This document shows, in pieces, positions 45,820 to 54,279 of a stretch of DNA of 64,000 nucleotides (the stretch's first letter is position 1; the number at the start of each line of letters is the position of its first letter). The DNA comes from Haloplanus sp. CK5-1. Lineage in GTDB: Archaea > Halobacteriota > Halobacteria > Halobacteriales > Haloferacaceae. The notes under the pieces were generated by a model. That model did not search any database and was not told the origin of the DNA. It saw only the letters and a list, made by a program, of their open reading frames with translations. A program made the position numbers and the translations under genes. The stretch spans positions 2,976,001-3,040,000 of the forward strand of contig NZ_CP147505.1 of assembly GCF_037201915.1 (NCBI RefSeq), read 5' to 3'.

Positions 45820-46458
45820 ATGTACCGAACACCGTATCAGTGGACGACGGATCGAGGACTCACTCACATCCTCTACGACAATCATCAACCCCCAAGCGGG
45901 GGGTTCGGGTGGACGAGCCTCTGCGAGGAGTGGCAACTCCCCATCGAAGGCGAACACCTCGAACTCGATGAAGATGTCACCGCGTCGTCTACCACGTGTG
46001 AACAGTGCCGAGAACAACTCGATCGCTCGCATGTCGACCATTCGGACGACGACTGCGCTTGCTTACATGGTTGTGTGGTCAAGTTCCGCCGTAGCGGAGA
46101 CGGGGACATAATCCGAGCACGTCGGCTCTGTCGAGGGGGTTCAGTGCATCACGATATTGCGTTCGAACCGACGTCGTTCACAGGCAATCTCTACGACCAC
46201 GTCGATGCCGTGTGTGAGGACTGCTGGCAGGCCTACGTCAGTCACCAGTGGAGTGGCGACGCTGAGGGTGGGGAACTTCGGGTCGACGTTTGGACGGACG
46301 AGGGAACGAAAACGTACTACGCGGCCTCCGTTGAAGCCGTAAACGCCGGCCTCGAAGCCAGACTTCGTCTGACGAGTGAGAACGACCTCAAATTAGAGGT
46401 TCCCCGCGAGAAAATCGATTCGGTTGCCCTGACACCCGCTCGGCGCGTCGATTACTGA
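45820..46458 (+). CDS. unrecognised Cys-rich third gene of the McrBC operon
   Basis: The 212-residue protein starts 6 nt after mcrC. Its motifs include CEQCREQLDRSH and CACLHGCVV (about residues 65-90), CRGG and CEDCWQAY (about 105-130), compatible with one or two zinc sites, then a beta-rich C-terminal half with a basic tail. No family is recognised. The tight spacing implies it works with McrBC, perhaps as a target reader or specificity factor; that is inference. Confidence 0.65.
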   Translation: MYRTPYQWTTDRGLTHILYDNHQPPSGGFGWTSLCEEWQLPIEGEHLELDEDVTASSTTCEQCREQLDRSHVDHSDDDCACLHGCVVKFRRSGDGDIIRARRLCRGGSVHHDIAFEPTSFTGNLYDHVDAVCEDCWQAYVSHQWSGDAEGGELRVDVWTDEGTKTYYAASVEAVNAGLEARLRLTSENDLKLEVPREKIDSVALTPARRVDY

Positions 46459-46478
46459 ACGCCGTACGTGGACTCTGC

Positions 46479-46862
46479 TCAGAACGGTGCGACGAGCCAC
46501 TCTCCCCCTTCCTTTCGGTCAAGTTGCGGCCCGAAGACCTCCTGAAGCGGATAGAGTTCGTCGTCGTACCGGAGATCGTAGGTCTTCCCACGTCGGTGGA
46601 ATGACCCTTGGACGACAAACTGCACGGTCGGTGTCTGGTATTCAAGGTCGTTCGCTCGGCGGTCCATCGCCCGTGCGAGGTCGGCTGCCTGCCCGCCGTC
46701 TTCGAAGGCTACACCGAGGCCAACGACACTGACCGTCTCGGGCACGTCGTCGTCTTCCAGACAGTCGATGAACTCGTCAACCGGTATCTGGTGGTCGAAC
46801 GTGTCGTACGCTCCGTCAATGACGATATTGTATCGGCCGGGAATCTTCCCAGGACCTGCCAT
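46479..46862 (-). CDS. hypothetical protein
   Basis: This 127-residue protein (MAGPGKIPGRYNIVIDGAYD) has alternating strands and helices (VSVVGLGVAFEDGGQAADLARAM) and the conserved-looking end EGGEWLVAPF. It is convergent with the McrBC operon, 20 bp from the end of the third gene. No family is recognised. Its neighbourhood suggests membership of the defence cargo. Confidence 0.6.
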   Translation of the reverse strand: MAGPGKIPGRYNIVIDGAYDTFDHQIPVDEFIDCLEDDDVPETVSVVGLGVAFEDGGQAADLARAMDRRANDLEYQTPTVQFVVQGSFHRRGKTYDLRYDDELYPLQEVFGPQLDRKEGGEWLVAPF

Positions 46863-47017
46863 CTCGATTAAATCATAATTGGAGGCGTTATAGTAGTTTC
46901 AATACAAGCGAAGATCTGATACCCCTCTTCGACTTTCTATTGAATTCAGCAGCTATCACGTAAGTGGAAATAATTTAGTCACTTCGAGTTACCACCTGAT
47001 ATAACAGATTCAACAAA

Positions 47018-48040
47018 ATGAGGTTTCTCACTCTCTGTAGTATCAGCCTCTTTGCTGCTGTGGTGCTGCTTGGTTTAGTGCTGTTTCTCCCCATAACTAT
47101 TGCAACTCTCTCGACTGTACTCGTGGTTTTGTGGATTTTACGTCGAGACGGTGTCCACGGACAGACCGCTCTGGCAATTGGTCTCTTCTATCTCTTCATC
47201 TGGATTATCACTGCGGAAATCGGATTCAACACCGCAGTTACAGACCTCAATCAGCTCGCGTTTCTCCTTTTCGGGGCAGTCGGTGTGGGGTACCTGACGA
47301 TCGAGCGACTCGTCGCAGCTGCTATCGCTTCCGTTCGGTCTTCTGCTCGTGGCTCGACTCTCGGAAGATTCGGTAGTGCTCTCTTGGGGGCTCTAACGAC
47401 CTTTATTTTCGCGTACAAAGTAAGCCGAATGGTTAGCGTTCGCACATACACCGCTATCGGGCTCGTTCCCGGAATAGCACTCAACCTGGCCCTCTCGACC
47501 GGCGATTTCGGCGCACTTGGACAGTTAATCGCAGAAATATCTGGCTTCGCAGTGATCGGATTTATCCTCGGTGGTGCGTTTCTGCTGGATTCTCTGGAGA
47601 GTGCAGTTTCGGGTCTCAGGAAGTATCGAGGCGAAAGTGACGACAGTGTTGATGGGCCGAACACCAGTCCATCGGCCAACATTCAGGAACTATCCGACGA
47701 ACAATTCCTCAATCTTGTGGAGGGGATGATCATATCCGTTCACGAGCGGGGGCGGTTGATTCCTACTGATGTGGATGGCTACGCCCTTATTTACGCCGAA
47801 TCAAATGAGGGTGATGAACTCATTATCGCTATTCGTGACCGGGCGATACCACACCAAGCGAGTGAGTTCGTCGCACAACTTGAGCAGATTGGAGACTCTG
47901 CAGTTCGGGAACTTGGCGGTCGACCAGACAATCTCAGCCTCGTGACCGACGTGGACCTGAACGAGCAGTTGGGACTCTATCTGGCTTCGGAGGGGCTTGA
48001 TGTCTTGGACGCGCCGTGGTTCGACGAAAGATTTGGATGA
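47018..48040 (+). CDS. polytopic membrane protein with cytosolic C-terminal domain
   Basis: This 340-residue protein has about six transmembrane segments in residues 1-195 (starting LFAAVVLLGLVLFLPITIA). A charged linker leads to a soluble domain (about 235-340) with the pattern DGYALIYAESNEGDELIIAI and DNLSLVTDVDLNEQLGLYL. That domain is alpha/beta with acidic residues reminiscent of restriction-endonuclease-like or Mrr-like folds, but a clear D-ExK motif is not visible. Membrane-anchored effectors are common in defence loci. The function is unknown. Confidence 0.6.
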   Translation: MRFLTLCSISLFAAVVLLGLVLFLPITIATLSTVLVVLWILRRDGVHGQTALAIGLFYLFIWIITAEIGFNTAVTDLNQLAFLLFGAVGVGYLTIERLVAAAIASVRSSARGSTLGRFGSALLGALTTFIFAYKVSRMVSVRTYTAIGLVPGIALNLALSTGDFGALGQLIAEISGFAVIGFILGGAFLLDSLESAVSGLRKYRGESDDSVDGPNTSPSANIQELSDEQFLNLVEGMIISVHERGRLIPTDVDGYALIYAESNEGDELIIAIRDRAIPHQASEFVAQLEQIGDSAVRELGGRPDNLSLVTDVDLNEQLGLYLASEGLDVLDAPWFDERFG

Positions 48041-48126
48041 CTCCCACTATTTCGGAAAATTCGTGTATCTTAGTCGTGCTCACCGGTGGCCGTTTTCCGA
48101 GAATCGTTGATCAGCCATCCCAAGTT

Positions 48127-48262
48127 CTATATGCTGGCGTATAGTACATAGAGTTGAGCGCAGAGGTGCTGCGTGGAGCCTGTGTGACCATGGCCCGCAA
48201 GCCTAGCGGCGTAAGCCAATAGGCGTCGAAGACGGACGTGGGCGCAGGAAATGCACCTGATT
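48127..48262 (+). ncRNA. candidate structured RNA with GNRA-capped hairpin
   Basis: The segment is GC-rich within AT-rich DNA and is not coding. GCCTA-GC-GGC-GTAA-GCC-AA-TAGGC (48199-48222) forms a hairpin with an internal loop and a GTAA (GNRA) tetraloop, followed at once by a small hairpin CGTC-GAA-GACG (48222-48232). A TATA-like CTATATG lies just upstream (about 48128). It resembles the guide-type RNAs at the 3' end of IS200/IS605 tnpB genes, but no tnpB is adjacent. It ends against the convergent gene at 48264. Confidence 0.35.
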
Positions 48263-48263
48263 T

Positions 48264-48904
48264 CTACACTTCAGAGAGGCGAGTAGCGAGTTCTTCATAG
48301 CCCTTTCTTCGGGTATACTGCACGATCGGCCGGACAGAGGACTCGAACTGGACTGGCTCGCCGCCGCCCATCACACCCTCGAACCAACAGTTCATCCGCG
48401 TTGGAACGGTTTCGGCCCTTCGTTGCTCAATTGGCTCTGTGTACACAGGAGTGGAGGAGTTTATTATCTCATTGTATGCGGGACCCCAGAGGTGGTTGAA
48501 TTCCTCTTTGGTCACTGGGGCTGTCGGCGTCACCTCAGAACAGTGACGAGGATGGTCGATCTGGTATGCAAGATGACTCGCACAGAGGTCGGCGAGCAGG
48601 GATGTAGGATAATACAATTCCGACTGGATACAGGTAGCCATCGGTGGACAGCTACCTGAGATTCCCGTGATTGCCCGCCCAAACCGCTCTGCCTTGTCCT
48701 CGTTACCGTCGAGAATTACGAGCGAATCTTCGACTCCCACCTGTTCAGCGAGAACAGCAGATTGGACTGCCTCAACACGCTCTGGATCAGACCCGTCTCG
48801 TCCAAGATGAGTAGTCGCTTTCAGATACTGGCTGTTGTCCTGAACGACCGTCTCGAAGAACCCAACGCTGTCTTCGTACGTCGAATCAGGTCTCGGATTA
48901 TATC
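48264..48904 (-). pseudogene. 5'-truncated gene of unknown function
   Basis: The frame is open from about 48904 but has no ATG. It encodes PRPDSTYEDSVGFFETVVQ, GRDGSDPERVEAVQSAVLAE, a conserved-looking VEDSLVILDGNEDKAERFGR and a C-terminal domain. An internal GTG at 48740 would give only the last 158 residues. Because good coding character extends well upstream of it, the gene has probably lost its 5' end at a recombination joint near 48905. Confidence 0.5.
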
Positions 48905-48905
48905 A

Positions 48906-49270
48906 ACTTCAAACGCGACGGATGGCAGATCCGATTAGAACTTGCCGGCCCCTTGTTCAGTATCGTCAGGAAAGCCGGAAAAATAACGGATTTAACGGCT
49001 GAACTCTCCACAGCCCTATCTTCGATTGGTGTCGCGGGAATTGAAGAACGGTTCCGCGAAGCGATTGCTGAATACGCAAACGCCGTGTTCTCCGTCCCCG
49101 CATTCACGGTCTCGATAACCCTCAGTGTAGCCGCGTACCTCCTTAAGAAACTCTACGATGCGGAACGTCTGGTTCTCGGAGTCATTCATCAAGCCTCGAT
49201 TGAAGAGTTACCAAGTTGGATGGGATTGGTTGAGGAAGCGAAAAATAATCCGGATATCACCATTTCCTGA
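48906..49270 (+). pseudogene. 5'-truncated gene with a membrane segment
   Basis: The frame is open from the junction (NFKRDGWQIRLELAGPLFSIV) and lacks an ATG; a TTG at 48953 could give 105 residues. It contains a hydrophobic helix (FSVPAFTVSITLSVAAYLL) and an amphipathic N-terminal part. It abuts the 5' end of the oppositely oriented truncated gene at 48264-48904, so both look like fragments joined by a rearrangement. Confidence 0.45.
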
Positions 49271-49297
49271 CTCTATTACTATCCTTACACAATCTGC

Positions 49298-49321
49298 GTA
49301 CGATGGAGGATTCGAACCTCC
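49298..49321 (-). other. tRNA 3'-end fragment (possible old att site)
   Basis: On the minus strand GGAGG-TTCGAAT-CCTCC is a perfect T arm followed by seven bases (ATCGTAC) that could be the acceptor 3' strand. No matching 5' half is found upstream. Such 3' fragments arise when an element recombines at a tRNA gene, so this may be an att site from another integration event. Confidence 0.45.
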
Positions 49322-49364
49322 TTCTGCGAAATTGCTTTGCCCCGCGAATCCCACAGAGTCCATA

Positions 49365-50015
49365 ATGTCAGATCTCGGGCGATGGGTCATATGGGGTCTT
49401 CTTCCATCACTGATCGGTGGGCTTCTTCTCAATACTGTCGTCCCCTTCGGCTCAATCAACAGCGATGTCTTCAACGTAGTGCTGACGGACCCCATACTCC
49501 GAGTCGGTGCGTCAACTGTCGTACTACTCGCCCCCGTGTACTTCGGCGTGAGCTACATCATTAGGCTCGTCCAGTCTCTCATAGACCGGCGACGAGAAAT
49601 TAAGAAAAGCAACTCTCCGAGCGTCTACAGTAGCACGTCAAAGCCGAGTAAGCTAACGTGGTACGGCGTCGTGCGACAGTACGGTGCCGACTGGTACGTG
49701 GCCTTCGGCGAACCCCGCCGTGGCAGTACCAAGTACGCATACCTCGAGAAGGGGCCATGTTGCCCGAACTGCCAGACCGAAATGGTTCATCGGAACAAGA
49801 CACGACTCATCGTATTGAAGAAACGAGTATGGTTGTGTCCGGAGTGCGAGACGGTCGTTGAACGGCCCAAAGAGTTGCTATTCGAAGAAGAACGCGGAGT
49901 GGAGAACATAGTCGAGAAACACATAACGGCTGCCCTCTCTACTGACGATCCTGAAGAGTACATCGACTCAATTGATGCCCTCGATACGGGACAATGGGGG
50001 AGAGGCCTTCCTTGA
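49365..50015 (+). CDS. membrane protein with zinc ribbon
   Basis: The 216-residue protein begins MSDLGRWVIWGLLPSLIGGLL with two transmembrane helices (to about residue 70) and a basic linker. A beta domain (WYGVVRQYGADWYVAFGEPR) leads to a zinc ribbon (CCPNCQ, then WLCPECET) and a helical acidic tail. The ATG at 49365 follows the tRNA fragment by 43 nt. It may be a membrane-tethered nucleic-acid-binding protein; no family is recognised. Confidence 0.6.
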   Translation: MSDLGRWVIWGLLPSLIGGLLLNTVVPFGSINSDVFNVVLTDPILRVGASTVVLLAPVYFGVSYIIRLVQSLIDRRREIKKSNSPSVYSSTSKPSKLTWYGVVRQYGADWYVAFGEPRRGSTKYAYLEKGPCCPNCQTEMVHRNKTRLIVLKKRVWLCPECETVVERPKELLFEEERGVENIVEKHITAALSTDDPEEYIDSIDALDTGQWGRGLP

Positions 50016-50196
50016 GGTTTGAGAGTTCACATCCGTATCCTATCGCCGCACGCGGTACACGTTGAGGCTCGCTCTACCGGCTGGTTCACTACCGGCTACT
50101 CGAAATAAACAGCGTGAATTTGCTGACTACAAGCTCTATATGCAGCACGCCGTTAGTGCCAATTGTTGAGAGCTCTCACAGATCCATTCTCAGAGG

Positions 50197-50493
50197 TCAG
50201 TCTGAATCCTCGAATCGCTTCACTTTCTTCTGGTCTTTCTCGTAATATTCTATACAAAAACCATCGAGTATCTCGACGAGTTCTGAGTCCGCTGAATCCG
50301 ACTCAACAACCTGCTCCACAATTTGTGAAACCTGACTATCCTCTATCGCCACATCTCTCTGAGATACGTGGTCGTTAGCGATGGCTTGAGGGTCATCTTT
50401 GTCGTCAACTTCATCAAATGCTAGCCGAGTGATGCCACCAGCCACCCCCCCGGCTGCACCACTAACAATCGCTACAAATACAGGTTCAAGCAT
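50197..50493 (-). CDS. small protein with N-terminal Gly-rich hydrophobic segment
   Basis: This 98-residue protein starts MLEPVFVAIVSGAAGGVAGG, a short hydrophobic segment that could be a membrane anchor, followed by an acidic helical domain. Its ATG overlaps the end of the upstream gene by 8 bases (ATGCTTGA), so the two form an operon. It is likely a co-functional partner of the gene that the ISH3-type copy 2 interrupts. Confidence 0.6.
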   Translation of the reverse strand: MLEPVFVAIVSGAAGGVAGGITRLAFDEVDDKDDPQAIANDHVSQRDVAIEDSQVSQIVEQVVESDSADSELVEILDGFCIEYYEKDQKKVKRFEDSD

Positions 50494-50824
50494 TATAGGA
50501 GCTCGAAGACTGGATTTCCTCAGAGAGCATTTTCCCAACGACGTTCAGTACGCCATTCAATTCACTTGAAGAGGGCTCGTAATCTCTCTCGTGGAACTGG
50601 CGTTCAATTTGATAGGTCATCAGCTCCCTGAGCACTTTCGCTAGTTGTCCACTCTCTTGATGGCGGCGGCAACAAGAGTCCGGTCTAACACGGTAAGGAC
50701 GCTGATACGAGACGAAGTACACATCTGACGCCACGGAGAGTTGAGGAAGAGTCACAAATCTGGATTGTTTTGGCTGTAGTTGTCGTTCAGACTGATCTCC
50801 GAAGACAGCTGTCGCTGTTCGCCA

Positions 50825-50847
50825 GCCTCGCTTCGCCGAAGCGAGGC
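50825..50847 (-). terminator. hairpin after the ISH3 transposase (copy 2)
   Basis: GCCTCGCTTC-GCC-GAAGCGAGGC is a perfect 10-bp stem following the stop codon, as in copy 1. Confidence 0.5.
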
Positions 50848-50850
50848 GGC

Positions 50851-52044
50851 TCAACCGAGTCCGTGTTCGTATCCTGCTGGCAGTCCTTCTCCGTTAGTCC
50901 GGTACTTCTCTTTCCAGCCGAGTTCGTCGTCTAACACCCGTTCGATCCCGTGCAAAAACGCGTCACCAAACGCGAATGTTTTCGGAAGTGCTCGCCCGCC
51001 CCGCCGTGGTCGGGCGAGCACGGCCCACTGTAACACGAGCCACAACTGCTCTAACAGAAACCCCACGCCCACGTAGAACAGCCGGATTGTCGTCGATGGC
51101 GTTGTTGTCAGGGCACGCGCTTCTCGGAACTTCTCGTAGCTCTTCTCTATCCGTGAACGCTTGTTGTAGGTCGTAGCGACTTGCGCGGGCGTGCGGTCTT
51201 CCAGACCGTACGCCGCGTATCCTGTCGCTTTCACACCAGACTTTCCGCGGTCACCGTTCTGATAGGTAACGTTCACCGCCAGTGGATACGTCTGTTCGTG
51301 CTCTTTCCCTTCGCAAATCGTCTCTTCGGTCATGTGTGACGCGGCCTTGGAGAGTTTCTTCCGGAGCGAGTCTTTCCGGGTTATGACCGGAAAGACTGGC
51401 GGTGCTGTCTCCCGAAGAATACCGATTAACTCCCCGACAAAGGCGTCCCTGTCCATGAGGATCTGGTCGGTCTCGAATGGGTATGTTTCGACGCGGGCGA
51501 GCACGCGCTCGACCGCGTCGGCCTTGCTGTCCTCGCCGTCAACTGGTTCAACCGCCAGTGTGAGTGGCTTTCCCTGCGCGATGACGAACGCAGTACAGTA
51601 CCGGTGACACTTCGTGGTTCCATCTCGTGCTTCCATTCTCCTGAACTCGTCCTCGTCGTCTGGATGACCGTGGAACGGATTGTCCATGAAGTCCAGACAG
51701 ATGGTTCTCGACCCGCCGCGGTCGAGAACCGTCATCGCCACCAGTGCGAGGATATCGTTGACAGCATCAAGCATCGGCTCTTTCTCCAAGGTGTGCAACC
51801 AGTCCATCACTGGCTCGCGGTTTGGCGTGTCCTCAGTGTTCGTCGTGACACCGTTGACGGAGGTTGTGTCAACAGCAGCTCGTAAGACGACTTCCATGAT
51901 TTCCTCGGAATCGAGGCCGGAGCCCTCGATTCCTTCCATCGGTATCAGCTCAAGCAACTCCATGCTAAGAGACTTCAACTGGCTGCTCGAAATGTACTCG
52001 TCCGGATCTGTGAGGATGCGTTTGAGTCTTGGGAACTCCATCAC
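50851..52044 (-). CDS. ISH3-family transposase, copy 2
   Basis: This 397-residue transposase differs from copy 1 at a few dozen positions, mostly near the C terminus (SGVKATGYAAYGLEDRTPAQ, PKTFAFGDAFLHGIERVL). The catalytic region (CLDFMDNPFHGHPDDEDEF, ILMDRDAFVGEL) is unchanged. The divergence shows the two copies did not arise by a very recent duplication on this element. Confidence 0.88.
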   Translation of the reverse strand: MMEFPRLKRILTDPDEYISSSQLKSLSMELLELIPMEGIEGSGLDSEEIMEVVLRAAVDTTSVNGVTTNTEDTPNREPVMDWLHTLEKEPMLDAVNDILALVAMTVLDRGGSRTICLDFMDNPFHGHPDDEDEFRRMEARDGTTKCHRYCTAFVIAQGKPLTLAVEPVDGEDSKADAVERVLARVETYPFETDQILMDRDAFVGELIGILRETAPPVFPVITRKDSLRKKLSKAASHMTEETICEGKEHEQTYPLAVNVTYQNGDRGKSGVKATGYAAYGLEDRTPAQVATTYNKRSRIEKSYEKFREARALTTTPSTTIRLFYVGVGFLLEQLWLVLQWAVLARPRRGGRALPKTFAFGDAFLHGIERVLDDELGWKEKYRTNGEGLPAGYEHGLG

Positions 52045-52686
52045 ACACAGGAATCCGGGCAGCGGCTGAATCAGGCGACTGATTCAGTCGCGTCATTCTA
52101 ATCACTACGTGTCAGAAACTGGTCTCTTGAGCCAGAGTGGACAACTAGCGACTTTTTTTTCAAAGTGCGTTGGATTCACCAGTTCGATGTATTCGGACCA
52201 TCCTTTCCCGTTGATTATGTCTGCGTCGATATCTATGGTTAGATCAGTTGGGAGCTCCAGTGCGGGAATATCCTCTGGTTTTACAGGTACATTCGAAAAT
52301 TTGTCCTCGTAAGTAGGACGCGGCTGCTTTCGAATTCCGTTCGGCATCGGAATATCTATCCGTATTTCCCCTGGCCTCGGTGTAGATTCCACTTCAAAAT
52401 CATAAGCAGAGAACTGGACAGTGGGAGATAAACTGAATGTCATTAAATAGTCATCGTTCACTTCGTCTTTCAGCATCATATATTGTTCCCGAGATCGAAA
52501 TTCCAACGCGAGCCGTCCATCTTCATCCTCTTCCTCATCGACCCTACTTTTGTTATATACTCTGTCAAATTGGACACCCCCGACATGTACCGTTATCCGC
52601 AGTATATCATCAGCAGAAATATATTCAACAGTATATTTGTCAGGCTGAGTGCTCTCTAAATTCTCACCTGAGTTTTCCGGGGTCAT

Positions 52687-53419
52687 GAGTGGAATGTGTG
52701 ATATGAGCCGTTATCAAAGTAGTTCTTACAATCACAATACCCATCTAAATCTCCATAGAATACTTGAAATTCCTATGCAGCGTAACGATATTCTGAACTA
52801 TCGCTTATCCGCATTAATCGGGCGAAGCGAACCCGGCACCACGTCTTCGTATCGATTGAATTCTCAAAAATATCTTGAGCGACAGCTTGCTGACCACCTC
52901 CTCTGTATCTTGCACGGCGTTTCTGACAGTTTCACGCACTATCGATAGCTAAACCGATGGCTGCATCCTGCACTGTACACCGCTCACTCCTTGAAGTTTC
53001 AGCGAGTCAGTTGTCGGAGACCACTCGTAAACGCCCATTCTTCAACGTCATGAACTCTTCAAATGAATATATGTCCTCTAAGAATGTTCTTTACCATGCT
53101 GAGTATAATCAAAAGTGCACCACAGGATCTTAGATAGCCCGAATTTACTATTTAACAGCATCTCACCGTCTATCTGAAGTAAAGCTCAATAAGCAGCATC
53201 TAGCTGTCGTTCCAACAGCTGGACTTGTCTACAATCTCTTTGAGTGATTTCAGTTCTTATTGGAATTGTGCGATAGAGATCTCTTGGCTTCGATATTGGG
53301 AAGATAGTACGAAGAGTCTTTATTGACTTTCACTATCTCTTTGCTAAATTCGGTTAGTCAGCGATCGATATCTGGATCACGAACAAAATCTGAATTCACT
53401 TTACCTGTCGGTACAGGGG
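52687..53419. other. gene-poor stretch with an inverted-repeat arm
   Basis: The only notable structures are the 54-bp arm at 52901-52954 matching 31244-31297 in inverse orientation and a short forward frame ending LLCILHGVSDSFTHYR, which may be the 3' end of a lost transposase. The rest is AT-rich without a gene. Confidence 0.45.
52901..52954 (-). repeat. inverted repeat arm, partner at 31244-31297
   Basis: Reverse complement of the left arm with four mismatches in 54 bases. Confidence 0.8.
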
Positions 53420-53740
53420 TTATCCTTCCTGTTCCTCACTTACGTCGCTAACACGATTTACTGCTGCACCATTGTTCTCATCAAGCCGTACCCAGTTCTG
53501 CGTGTCAAGTTTGCCATCAAGATACGCCTCGCCCTCGTCAGTAAGAATGTAAACACCGTTACCCAAATGTTGAAGTAGATCTTCGTCAGCCAGTCTTCGG
53601 CATCTCTTAGCGATATACTGACGAGAATAATGTATTGGCCCTTCTCTCTTCATCTCTGTGGGAGACCCAGAATCATGTTCTCTAATATACTCCAACACCC
53701 TATCGTCAACGAGCGTCATCCAGTCTCCAGAGTGGCGCAT
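53420..53740 (-). CDS. PhiH1-like repressor (winged helix)
   Basis: This 106-residue protein begins MRHSGDWMTLVDDRVLEYIR and matches the haloarchaeal PhiH1 immunity repressor family. It has a winged helix with GSPTEMKREGPIHYSRQYIA (recognition region) and LADEDLLQHLGNGVYILTD (wing), then an acidic tail. It likely represses element functions, including the neighbouring zinc-finger and integrase genes that diverge from it. TTTAAA at 53781-53786 is a possible TATA box; upstream Mets at 53746 and 53779 are less typical. Confidence 0.8.
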   Translation of the reverse strand: MRHSGDWMTLVDDRVLEYIREHDSGSPTEMKREGPIHYSRQYIAKRCRRLADEDLLQHLGNGVYILTDEGEAYLDGKLDTQNWVRLDENNGAAVNRVSDVSEEQEG

Positions 53741-53949
53741 ATACATTCTACCTTCTCGTATCAGATAACACATTTCCATTTAAATAACCATGCATAGTTG
53801 TACTCATAGGAGTCTTCGTAAACTATAATATACGGCGGAATGATTAGTAACCTACGGAACCACGCGAGACCCTGTTGGCACTTCGAGATTGGTCGGTGAC
53901 GCGGACGGTGCTGGAATCACCGCCCGCGTTACGGTTCCGCGGTTAAGCT

Positions 53950-54279
53950 ATGCGAACCGCGAGTACCACGGGACGAATGTCCCGCATGATCCGAGAGGGA
54001 CCGAGCGGAGAAAGACCTGACGACGACTGTGTCGTCTGTGGAGACCCAGCCGACGGGATCGACGCCGGGCGCGACGGCAACCCGCCCGTCTGTCGACGGT
54101 GCGTGAGGATCCGCTTCGACGGCGGAGTCGTCGAGAGCGCGAAGTATCACGCAGTGCGTTCGGACTGCAACTTCGGGGAACTCGAAGACGATCAACACCG
54201 CGCGGCGCAAGCGGTCGACGAACACGAGAGCGACGAGCCGCCGCACGCCGTGCACTTCGAGGAGGTGGCTGAGCGATGA
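53950..54279 (+). CDS. zinc-finger protein coupled to the integrase
   Basis: The product has up to 109 residues (an ATG at 53977 would give 100). The zinc-binding motif DCVVCGDPADGIDAG with PPVCRRCVRIRF is a classic CxxC-CxxC ribbon. The rest is acidic and helical. Its stop overlaps the integrase start by four bases (ATGA), so it is probably an accessory of the integrase, such as a directionality factor; this role is inference. Confidence 0.7.
   Translation: MRTASTTGRMSRMIREGPSGERPDDDCVVCGDPADGIDAGRDGNPPVCRRCVRIRFDGGVVESAKYHAVRSDCNFGELEDDQHRAAQAVDEHESDEPPHAVHFEEVAER

Larger units (their letters stand above)
50639..52150 (-). mobile_element. ISH3-family insertion sequence, copy 2
   Basis: This 1512-bp element has the same CGCTAGTTGTCCACTCT-type terminal repeats as copy 1 and a 5-bp target duplication ACTTT (50634-50638, 52151-52155). 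It is inverted relative to copy 1, so the two form a long inverted repeat around about 17 kb. Confidence 0.9.
50486..52686 (-). pseudogene. unrecognised gene interrupted by ISH3-type copy 2
   Basis: The 5' part (52686-52151) encodes MTPENSGENLESTQPDKYTV, beta-rich segments and VNPTHFEKK. Removing the IS and one ACTTT copy, the frame continues with VLRELMTYQIERQFHERDY and ends SSSSYNA at 50486, about 228 residues in total. The protein looks soluble and mostly beta, with a helical end. No family is recognised. It is the first gene of a pair with the 98-residue gene. Confidence 0.65.
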
